Source: Hyphomicrobiales bacterium (lineage in GTDB: Bacteria > Pseudomonadota > Alphaproteobacteria > Rhizobiales > Rhizobiaceae). Taken from it: 64,000 nucleotides of DNA. Of the stretch, positions 57,184-64,000 are shown in pieces. The stretch lies in contig UCHV01000011.1 of assembly GCA_900472395.1 (NCBI GenBank), positions 17,804 through 81,803 of the forward strand. Reading direction: 5' to 3'. A program made the position numbers and the translations under genes. Each line of letters begins with the position of its first letter. Positions within the stretch are counted from its first letter, which is position 1. The notes under the pieces are model-generated. The model searched no databases. It had not been told where the DNA came from and saw nothing but the letters and a program-made list of their open reading frames with translations.

Positions 57184-57750
57184 CTATTGCCCGCTTTTCC
57201 AGTCTTTCAACGCCGCAAAGGGCGATGGACGCTTGTTTGCTTCCTCATCACCCATCTCGATGTGATCGGCAAATTCGGCGCCCTGCTTGCGTGGATAAGG
57301 ATCGATGGCCAGCGCCACGAACTCGCTGATAATAGGGCCGACATCGAGCGTATCGCCGGCGAACGTCTCCGGCAGGTCCGGGCCATCCGGGTCAAGCACC
57401 ATTTCGGCCGCCGAACCGGTAACGACACGCGCGAGCTTCGAACCTTCCGGCACGAAAATCTGCTCGAATTCCTCTTCGATCCGGGTTTCGATCGGATCCA
57501 GCGTCACGACACATTCCTGTGTCAGCCTGGCGACCACCCTGCCCTTGACGCGGATACCGTCCCGCTTCCAGCGATTGATCTGCAAATCGGCGGAAAGCGC
57601 TTCCACCGATACGACTTTCCACACCTTGGCGAGTTCCACCAGTTCGCGGTTGTCCGCCTCGGCCTTGACCGTGAAGGCATTGGTCGAGACATGGCCAACC
57701 TTGACGCCATAGGAAAACGCCGGCTTCTCTTCTTGAATATCGTTCTGCAT
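57184..57750 (-). CDS. YceD/DUF177 family protein
   Basis: This 188-residue protein starts MQNDIQEEKPAFSYGVKVG. It matches the DUF177/YceD family, linked in other bacteria to ribosomal RNA accumulation and usually adjacent to rpmF-plsX-fabH. Typical regions are CVVTLDPIETRIEEEFEQIFVP and IDPYPRKQGAEF. The rpmF gene is not visible next to it here, so L32 must be elsewhere. Its start shares one base with the preceding stop. Confidence 0.87.
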   Translation of the reverse strand: MQNDIQEEKPAFSYGVKVGHVSTNAFTVKAEADNRELVELAKVWKVVSVEALSADLQINRWKRDGIRVKGRVVARLTQECVVTLDPIETRIEEEFEQIFVPEGSKLARVVTGSAAEMVLDPDGPDLPETFAGDTLDVGPIISEFVALAIDPYPRKQGAEFADHIEMGDEEANKRPSPFAALKDWKSGQ

Positions 57751-58295
57751 TACGCCTCGCTTCCCGGCCTGCGCAGCTGCGCGGCACCATGGGAAATATC
57801 TTCTTCATTCAGGTTCGCAAGATCGGCGTCCGCCTGCATCATCCACCGCGCCAGGCCGGCGAGATCAGGTGCGCTCTCCTGCGTTTCCGGGTATATATTG
57901 CGTCTGAGCGCTTCCGCCAATGCCGCTTCGTCTTTTGCATCGAGCGCGGCAGCATAGGTTTCCAGCCGACCGTAAAACATGCCGGCCAGTTTCTTCATGC
58001 GTTTGGGCACACCCTGATCACCAATGCCAAGTTCGCGAATGGAGTGATCGATATCCTGGAAAAAGGCATCGACGATTTCCTGGGCAATTTCCTGGCCGCT
58101 GCGCGGTGAGGTACGGGTGCGGCGGAAGAACAGGATCATGACGATGGACAACATTTCGAACCGGCCCATGACCGTGTCCGGCACACCGAGATCGGTATAG
58201 AAATGCGGTTCGCGCGCCATGGCGGTCAGGGTCGCGTATTGCCGGTCGACAATTGCGCGGTTCTGGTTCTTTTTGCCGAACAGACCGAAAAACAT
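57750..58295 (-). CDS. Ubiquinol-cytochrome c chaperone family protein (CBP3-like)
   Basis: This 181-residue protein starts at ATG 58295 (MFFGLFGKKNQNRAIVDRQY); a longer frame up to 58589 is not family-like. The domain (residues about 15-165) with ALREPHFYTDLGVPDTVMGR-type sequence and GIGDQGVPKRMKKLAGMFYG fits the CBP3/UQCC1-type chaperone family that assists cytochrome bc1 complex assembly in mitochondria. Role in the bacterium is inferred. It joins the DUF177 gene end to end. Confidence 0.85.
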   Translation of the reverse strand: MFFGLFGKKNQNRAIVDRQYATLTAMAREPHFYTDLGVPDTVMGRFEMLSIVMILFFRRTRTSPRSGQEIAQEIVDAFFQDIDHSIRELGIGDQGVPKRMKKLAGMFYGRLETYAAALDAKDEAALAEALRRNIYPETQESAPDLAGLARWMMQADADLANLNEEDISHGAAQLRRPGSEA

Positions 58296-58525
58296 GAGAA
58301 ATCCCGTCAAACATCGCCAGCAAAAGCGCCCGTCTGGATGGCGGCCGTGTTGCATGCAAACGAAAGCTGGTTTACCGAAGCAGGCACGAATTGCAACGCC
58401 GTTCAGCGGAACGCGGCAAAGCGACGCCCAAGTGGCTATGGACAACCGGGTTTCTGGCGATGTTCGTGGAATAGCCATAATGCTGTGCGCAGCAGGGATG
58501 CCGGTTTTGCGGCGAGGTGGAAGAC

Positions 58526-59050
58526 ATGAGGACTGGTGTGACGAAGCGCGTTTATGGGCCTGACATGAAACTGATGAACAAGACCGCAATCGCGCTGGTT
58601 ATCGCAACGCTTGGCCTTTCCGGCTGCACCACGGGTATCGGCGACACGATCTACAGCGGTTATGTCGTGGACAAGCAGGCGCTCGACCTCATCCCGGTCG
58701 GCTCCAGCCGCGAACAGGTCATCCTCAGCATGGGGACGCCTTCGACCACCGCCACCTTCGACAACGAAGTTTTCTATTACATCTCGCAGGTTCGCCGCCG
58801 CAGTGCCGCTTTCATGAAGCCGCGCCTGGTGGATCAGACGGTCGTCGCCGTCTACTTCAACAAGGACGGTGTCGTTGATCGTCGCGCCAGCTATACGCTG
58901 CAGGACGGCAAGGTGTTCGACACGATTTCGCGCACGACGCCGACAGGCGGCAAGGATCTGACCTTCCTGCAACAGCTGCTGACCGGCGGTTCCGGCCCGG
59001 GCGCAGCGGCAGCCGCCGCCCGCAACATGTTCCAGAATGCACAGCCGTAA
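58526..59050 (+). CDS. bamE: Outer membrane assembly factor BamE (OmlA family lipoprotein)
   Basis: This protein (174 residues from ATG 58526) has a lipobox LSGC within an N-terminal signal (ALVIATLGLSGCTTG), then the SmpA/OmlA fold (GSSREQVILSMGTPSTTATFDNEVFYYIS, LVDQTVVAVYFNKDGVV). BamE is a component of the BAM complex that inserts outer membrane proteins. The start at 58526 is preferred because of GCGAGG just upstream; ATG 58565 (MKLMNKTAIAL) gives a more usual signal length and is also possible. The terminator follows. Confidence 0.9.
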   Translation: MRTGVTKRVYGPDMKLMNKTAIALVIATLGLSGCTTGIGDTIYSGYVVDKQALDLIPVGSSREQVILSMGTPSTTATFDNEVFYYISQVRRRSAAFMKPRLVDQTVVAVYFNKDGVVDRRASYTLQDGKVFDTISRTTPTGGKDLTFLQQLLTGGSGPGAAAAAARNMFQNAQP

Positions 59051-59069
59051 TCACGGTTTACGTTTCAAC

Positions 59070-59107
59070 AAAAAGCCCGCGAAACCAGATGGTTCGCGGG
59101 CTTTTTT
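59070..59107. terminator. Bidirectional terminator between bamE and hppA
   Basis: AAAAAGCCCGCGAA, CCAGATGG and TTCGCGGGCTTTTTT form a GC-rich stem flanked by A and T tracts on both sides. It lies between the two convergent genes and should stop both. Confidence 0.85.
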
Positions 59108-59125
59108 GTGTTTTCGATTCGGTTG

Positions 59126-61264
59126 TCAGTGGGCGAGGATCGCCAGCAGCAGAAGTGCCACGATATTGGTGATCTTGATCGCCGGGTTTACCGCCGGTCC
59201 TGCCGTGTCCTTGTAAGGATCGCCGACCGTGTCGCCGGTGACCGATGCCTTGTGGGCGTCAGAACCCTTCAGATGACGCTGACCGTCCTTGTCAACAAAG
59301 CCATCCTCGAAGCTCTTCTTGGCGTTGTCCCATGCGCCACCGCCCGAGGTCATGGAAATTGCCACGAACAGGCCGTTGACGATGACGCCGAGCAGCGAGG
59401 CTCCCAATGCAGCAAAGGCTGAGGCCTTGGAGCCGGAAATGGCCAGCACACCGAAATAAACGACGACAGGCGCAAGCACCGGCAGAAGCGACGGAATGAT
59501 CATTTCGCGGATGGCGGCGCGCGTCAGAAGATCGACCGCGCGGCTGTAATCCGGTTTTTCCGTACCCTGCATGATGCCGGGCTTTTCCCGGAACTGGCGG
59601 CGGACTTCCTCGACGATCGAGCCTGCCGCCTTGCCCACCGCCGTCATGGCGATACCGCCGAACAGGTAGGGAATGAGGCCACCGAAGATAAGGCCGGCGA
59701 CGACGTAAGGATTGGACAGGCTGAAGGAGATGGCGCCCACACCTTCGAAATACGGGTACTGGGCGGCATTGGCGGCGAAATATTCGAGGTCGTTGGCATA
59801 GGCCGCAAACAGGACCAGAGCACCCAGACCGGCCGAACCGATGGCATAACCCTTGGTGACAGCCTTGGTAGTGTTGCCGACCGCATCGAGCGCGTCTGTT
59901 GCCTTGCGCACTTCCGGCGGCAGGCCGGACATTTCGGCGATACCGCCGGCATTGTCCGTGACCGGGCCAAAGGCATCGAGCGCGACGATCATGCCGGCAA
60001 GGCCGAGCATGGTGGTGACGGCGATACCGGTGCCGAACAGGCCGCTGAACTGGTAGGTGGCGATGATGCCGCCGCAGATGACGATGGCCGGAAGCGCTGT
60101 CGATTCGAGCGAAACGGCGAGGCCCTGGATGACGTTGGTGCCGTGGCCGGTGACGGATGCCTGCGAGATGGAATTGACCGGGCGTTTGTTTGTGCCGGTG
60201 TAATATTCCGTTATGACGACGATCAGCGCCGTGACGATCAGGCCGACGATGCCGCAGACGAACAGGTTACCGCCGGTGATGTCCTTGCCGGCAACCGTGC
60301 CGATCGATCCCCAGCCGACCGTGAATGCGGTGGCGGCGGCAAGACCTGCGATCGACAGGACACCGGTTGCGATCAGCCCTTTGTAAAGCGCTCCCATGAT
60401 CGAGCCATTGGCGCCGAGGCGCACAAAGAACGTGCCGACGATGGAGGTGAGGATGCAGACCGCGCAGATGGCCAGCGGATAAAGCATGGCGGCGGCAAGC
60501 GTCGGCGTGCCGGAAAAGAAGATCGCGGCCAATACCATGGTTGCGACCACCGTGACGGCGTAGGTTTCGAACAGGTCGGCCGCCATGCCGGCGCAATCGC
60601 CGACATTGTCGCCGACGTTATCGGCGATCGTAGCCGGATTGCGCGGATCGTCTTCCGGAATACCGGCCTCGACCTTGCCGACGAGATCGCCGCCGACATC
60701 CGCACCCTTGGTGAAGATGCCGCCGCCGAGACGGGCGAAGATGGAGATCAGCGAGGCACCGAAGCCAAGCGATACAAGCGCATCGATGACGGTACGCGAG
60801 CCGGGTTCATAACCGAGGCCGCCCGTCAGGATCGCGAAATAGATGGCAACGCCGAGAAGCGCCAGGCCCGCCACCAGCATGCCGGTGATGGCGCCGGACT
60901 TGAAGGCGATGTCGAGACCGGCGGCAAGGCTTTGCGAGGATGCCTGCGCGGTGCGGACGTTGGCGCGCACCGATACGTGCATTCCGATAAAACCGGCGAC
61001 ACCGGACAGGACCGCCCCAACGACGAAACCGAAAGCCGCAAGGCCGGACAGAAGCAGCCAGACGACCACCGTGACAACGGCGCCGACAATGCCGATGGTG
61101 ATATACTGGCGGGTGAGATAGGCCTGTGCGCCTTCGCGGATATAGCCTGCGATTTCCTGCATGCGGGCATTGCCCTGATCCGCGGCGAGAACCGACCGTG
61201 TCGCCCAGACGGCGTAGACGATCGACAGAAGTCCGCAGATGATTACCCCTGTAAGCACTGTCAT
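59126..61264 (-). CDS. hppA: K+-independent proton-translocating pyrophosphatase
   Basis: This 712-residue membrane pump starts at ATG 61264 ([19 protein letters not shown]) after GGAGAGG. About 16 helices are predicted. The PPi/Mg site appears as [21 protein letters not shown] and [29 protein letters not shown] has Lys (K467) where K+-dependent enzymes have Ala, which marks the K+-independent H+-PPase class. It couples PPi hydrolysis to proton export. Downstream convergent to bamE. Confidence 0.96.
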   Translation of the reverse strand: MTVLTGVIICGLLSIVYAVWATRSVLAADQGNARMQEIAGYIREGAQAYLTRQYITIGIVGAVVTVVVWLLLSGLAAFGFVVGAVLSGVAGFIGMHVSVRANVRTAQASSQSLAAGLDIAFKSGAITGMLVAGLALLGVAIYFAILTGGLGYEPGSRTVIDALVSLGFGASLISIFARLGGGIFTKGADVGGDLVGKVEAGIPEDDPRNPATIADNVGDNVGDCAGMAADLFETYAVTVVATMVLAAIFFSGTPTLAAAMLYPLAICAVCILTSIVGTFFVRLGANGSIMGALYKGLIATGVLSIAGLAAATAFTVGWGSIGTVAGKDITGGNLFVCGIVGLIVTALIVVITEYYTGTNKRPVNSISQASVTGHGTNVIQGLAVSLESTALPAIVICGGIIATYQFSGLFGTGIAVTTMLGLAGMIVALDAFGPVTDNAGGIAEMSGLPPEVRKATDALDAVGNTTKAVTKGYAIGSAGLGALVLFAAYANDLEYFAANAAQYPYFEGVGAISFSLSNPYVVAGLIFGGLIPYLFGGIAMTAVGKAAGSIVEEVRRQFREKPGIMQGTEKPDYSRAVDLLTRAAIREMIIPSLLPVLAPVVVYFGVLAISGSKASAFAALGASLLGVIVNGLFVAISMTSGGGAWDNAKKSFEDGFVDKDGQRHLKGSDAHKASVTGDTVGDPYKDTAGPAVNPAIKITNIVALLLLAILAH

Positions 61265-61498
61265 TCGTTTTTCCTCTCCAAAAAACGCAACGCCAAAAAT
61301 GCACTTAGGTACAGGCCACAAAGGCCGGACGCGGCAGGCCCTCCCCTCCCAAGGACGGCCGTGCAGCATGACTGCGAGATTGCTGCGCCCACGAGGGTGC
61401 GTCAAGCCCCGCATCACAACCCTGCGGGATTGTACGGTGATCAGGCGACGTGGAGAGTATTGACGATCGTCAGGCCAGACAGGCTGCCGATCGAAGGC

Positions 61499-62737
61499 TC
61501 AGGCAACCGTTTGACGGCGCTGGAGACGCATGAGGTTGAGGACCAGCAAAAGGCATGCGATCGCCACCGGCCAGATGACGAGGTTCATGACCGACCAGCC
61601 ATAGGCGGTGAAAACCTTGCCGGAGGAAAAGGACGAAGCGGCAACGCAGGCAAACAGGAGAATATCGTGAAAACCCTGCACCTTGTCTGCTTCAGCCGGC
61701 CGGTAACTGGAGGCAACGATGGCCGTTGCCCCGATGAAACCGAAGTTCCAGCCGAGCCCCAAGAGGATCAGCGCACCCCAGAAATTCCAGAGTTCGATGC
61801 CCATATGGGCGATGACGGCGCAAGCCATGAGAATGAACAGGCCCGCAATGACCAGCTTTTCGGCACCGAAACGGGTAATCAGCATGCCGGTGAAAAAGCT
61901 GGGTGCGAACATGGCAAGCACGTGCCACTGGATGCCGAGCGTTGCCATTTCGGTGGGGAAACCGCAACCGATGACCATGGCAAGCGGCGCGCCGATCATC
62001 ACGAAACTCATCAGCGAATAGGTGCCGATGCCGCAGATCATGCCCGTCATGAAACGTGGCGTGGCGACGATCTGCCGCAGTGGACGCGCCTGTTCGGCAT
62101 GGCCTGCCGCGGCTTTCGGCGCAGGAAGTTTCAGGAAAAACAGAATGCCGATGGCAAGGACAGCCAGCGGCACGATGGCGAGAAAGGTACCGGCGAAGGT
62201 GAAGGGCTGAAAAACATCCTTCGCCCAGATGGCGAGCTGCGGGCCGATGACGGCGGAAATGACCCCTGCCCCGAGGATCCACGAGATGGCTTTCGCCTTG
62301 AAAAACGAGGGCGAGGCGTCGGCGGCGGCAAAGCGGATCTTCTGGGTGAAACCGCTGCAGGTGCCGATCAGGGTCAGTGCCGCGGCAAACAGCCAGAAAT
62401 CGCCGCGAAACAGAGCGACGGTGGCCAGCGCTCCACCCATGGCGCCGATGACCGCGCCAAGCATGAAGGCCTGCGGACGACCGAGAAGACGGGCAAGAAA
62501 TGCGATGAGAACCGCGCCGAGCAATGTCCCGGCGTTGAAACCCGTCACCGGCAGCGTGGCAAGCGACTTGTCGAGGCTGAGCAGCTGGTAACCGGCAAGC
62601 GAGCCTATCGAGATGGTGAGCGGTGCGACCGAGCCGAGCACGGCCTGCACCCCTGACAGGATGAAGACATTGCGTCTGGCGGTTTTCAGCTGACCTTCAA
62701 GGCCCTGCGCGCCACCGGCTGTTCCAGACGCATCCAT
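61499..62737 (-). CDS. MFS transporter
   Basis: This 412-residue membrane protein starts MDASGTAGGAQGLEGQLKTA, with 12 predicted helices. The region ARLLGRPQAFMLGAVIG between helices 2 and 3 fits the MFS signature, and the middle loop (KLPAPKAAAGHAEQARPLRQ) separates two halves of six. It has no clear substrate motif; the drug- or metabolite-export class is plausible. It lies 14 bp after nusB on the same strand, so probably in the ribH-nusB operon. Confidence 0.85.
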   Translation of the reverse strand: MDASGTAGGAQGLEGQLKTARRNVFILSGVQAVLGSVAPLTISIGSLAGYQLLSLDKSLATLPVTGFNAGTLLGAVLIAFLARLLGRPQAFMLGAVIGAMGGALATVALFRGDFWLFAAALTLIGTCSGFTQKIRFAAADASPSFFKAKAISWILGAGVISAVIGPQLAIWAKDVFQPFTFAGTFLAIVPLAVLAIGILFFLKLPAPKAAAGHAEQARPLRQIVATPRFMTGMICGIGTYSLMSFVMIGAPLAMVIGCGFPTEMATLGIQWHVLAMFAPSFFTGMLITRFGAEKLVIAGLFILMACAVIAHMGIELWNFWGALILLGLGWNFGFIGATAIVASSYRPAEADKVQGFHDILLFACVAASSFSSGKVFTAYGWSVMNLVIWPVAIACLLLVLNLMRLQRRQTVA

Positions 62738-62751
62738 TGTCTTCTTCCCTG

Positions 62752-63231
62752 TTACTTCTTGGCGTCGCCCCGGATCTGCTTGGCGAGACGATCGAGAACC
62801 GCGTTGACGATCTTGGGTTCTTCACCCTCGAAAAATGCGCGGGCGATCTCGACATATTCGGTTACGATGACCGCGACGGGCACGTCCTTGCGTTCGATCA
62901 ATTCGAACGTGCCGGCACGCAGCATGGCGCGCAGGGTCGAATCGAGACGCGACAGCGGCCAGTCTTCCTGAAGCGCGGACCGCAGCATCGGGTCGATCTT
63001 TTCCTGATCGCGCACGACGCCGGACACGATGGAACGGAACCACGAGGCATCCGCCTTCAGGTAGGTATCGCCATCGAGTTCCTGGCCGAGACGGTGCGCT
63101 TCGTATTCGGCAACGACTTCGAGCACGCCGGTGCCGCCGACATCCATCTGATACAGCGCCTGAACGGCGGCGAGACGGGCAGCACCACGCTGGTTTGCCG
63201 GCTTGACCGGCTGATCGAGATCACGTGCCAT
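62752..63231 (-). CDS. nusB: Transcription antitermination factor NusB
   Basis: This 159-residue protein starts [20 protein letters not shown] and has the all-helical NusB fold; the family core is [49 protein letters not shown] and [20 protein letters not shown]. It works with NusE in ribosomal RNA antitermination. It starts 3 bp after ribH, a widely conserved pair. The C-terminal DAKK tail is usual. Confidence 0.95.
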   Translation of the reverse strand: MARDLDQPVKPANQRGAARLAAVQALYQMDVGGTGVLEVVAEYEAHRLGQELDGDTYLKADASWFRSIVSGVVRDQEKIDPMLRSALQEDWPLSRLDSTLRAMLRAGTFELIERKDVPVAVIVTEYVEIARAFFEGEEPKIVNAVLDRLAKQIRGDAKK

Positions 63232-63234
63232 GTC

Positions 63235-63687
63235 TTAACCCGCCAGCTTTTCGCGAAGGGCGATCATGGTGAGCGCGGCGCGAGCGGCAAAACCGCCCTT
63301 GTCCTTTTCCGAACGACGGACACGCGCCCAGGCCTGCTCGTCGTTTTCGACGGTCATGATGCCGTTGCCGATGGCCAGCGATTCCGACACGGCCATATCC
63401 ATCAGCGCACGCGAGGATTCATTGGCAACGATATCGAAATGGTAGGTTTCGCCACGGATGACCATGCCGAGAGCGACGAAACCATCGTAATGGGTGCCGC
63501 CATTGTCGGCGCCATCGAGCGCCATGGCGATGGCCGGCGGGATTTCGAGCGCACCGGGAACGGTGATGACATCATAGGTGGCACCGGCAGCGGTGATGGC
63601 AGTGGTGGCGCCATCGAGAAGCGCATCGGCCATATCGTCGTAAAAACGCGCCTCGACGATCAGAAGATGAGGGTTTTCCGTAGGCAT
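63235..63687 (-). CDS. ribH: 6,7-dimethyl-8-ribityllumazine synthase
   Basis: This 150-residue riboflavin-pathway enzyme starts at ATG 63687 ([19 protein letters not shown]). The lumazine synthase core shows [35 protein letters not shown] and a conserved histidine (H90-region HFD) in the active site. It condenses the ribityl pyrimidine with a four-carbon phosphate. The longer frame upstream is not family-like. It is co-transcribed with nusB. Confidence 0.93.
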   Translation of the reverse strand: MPTENPHLLIVEARFYDDMADALLDGATTAITAAGATYDVITVPGALEIPPAIAMALDGADNGGTHYDGFVALGMVIRGETYHFDIVANESSRALMDMAVSESLAIGNGIMTVENDEQAWARVRRSEKDKGGFAARAALTMIALREKLAG

Positions 63688-64000
63688 TTGCGATGTCCTG
63701 ATAATGAAGGCGACGCACGCGCGCCGCGAATTGGCCGGGTCAAACCATGTCACACGCTGAATGGCAAGCCTTTTTAGCCATGGCTGCCCCGTGCAGCGTG
63801 CATGCTTGCGCTTTGCCGGGACGTTGGCAAGGGCATTTCGGCAACGCGCCGCACGAAGACAGACTCCTGCCTTGGTGCGGAACGCTTTTCAGAAATTTCG
63901 GCCGGGACACGGTTTGTGCCGCAACTGAAATTATTAATATGACACGCGCCGTGTCCCGTTTCGGCGGTTTATGCCCGCGACTTCGGTTCCTCTGCAATCG
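63688..64000. other. Region upstream of ribH to the window end
   Basis: This 313-bp region contains no convincing gene. A frame at 63740-63997 (minus) lacks a ribosome site and family features. The riboflavin operon often starts further upstream, so the promoter of ribH could be here or outside the window. Confidence 0.45.

Noticed and set aside
63740..63997. 85-residue frame upstream of ribH
   Set aside because: No ribosome site or recognisable protein features.

Overview
The window is about 64 kb of a high-GC alphaproteobacterial chromosome, almost certainly Rhizobiaceae close to Agrobacterium/Rhizobium. The evidence is a full 14-subunit nuo operon with a rhizobial gene order, the lon-hupB and clpX-clpP neighbourhood, the BA14K-like protein, a K+-independent H+-pyrophosphatase, a ubiquinol-cytochrome c chaperone gene, and an export locus resembling the Agrobacterium unipolar polysaccharide (upp) cluster. 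No CRISPR array, insertion sequence or prophage is visible. The genus call is inference from gene content, not from a search.

Region 1 (1-14.7 kb, minus strand): complex I operon nuoA-B-C-[GFA/CENP-V-like]-D-E-F-[helix-hairpin-helix protein]-G-H-I-J-K-L-M-N, with nuoN cut by the window edge. Two genes that do not encode core subunits are embedded. Region 2 (14.7-17 kb): a mostly empty stretch, two identical tRNA-Asp genes, tRNA-Val, and one unrecognised accessory ORF. Region 3 (17-25 kb, minus): a secreted phytase/esterase-like protein, then the protein-quality-control genes hupB, lon, clpX and clpP. Region 4 (25-37.3 kb): a membrane diguanylate cyclase, gamma-glutamyltransferase, a bdcR/bdcA-like pair with a cupin gene, a TerC-CBS membrane protein with a possible regulatory leader, a single-domain response regulator, a CDF transporter, O-acetylhomoserine sulfhydrylase, a DUF6455 protein behind a perfect FNR/FixK box, a VOC protein and a CoA-binding protein.

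Region 5 (37.4-43.3 kb): rplM-rpsI behind a strong promoter and a terminator-like leader hairpin, then a monooxygenase-like protein, agmatinase, argC overlapping an APH(6)-like kinase gene, heme A synthase and a DUF2842 protein. Region 6 (43.4-51.8 kb): polysaccharide locus with a GNAT/CelD-like protein, a Wzc-type co-polymerase with a degenerate kinase site, a short Wza-type lipoprotein, a GT4 transferase, the initiating sugar-phosphate transferase and a Wzy/ligase-type protein. Region 7 (51.8-64 kb): small HTH and membrane proteins, tRNA-Pro, two small secreted proteins, a MerR regulator with ihfA, fabH, plsX, DUF177, a bc1 chaperone, bamE, hppA, an MFS transporter, nusB and ribH.

Functional links: complex I, heme A synthase, H+-PPase and the bc1 chaperone cover respiratory energy conversion. 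The cyclase, the BdcA-like protein and the polysaccharide locus together suggest c-di-GMP control of attachment. Least explained by known biology are the ORF beside tRNA-Val, the leaders of terC and rplM, the FNR-box/DUF6455 unit, and the GFA gene inside nuo.
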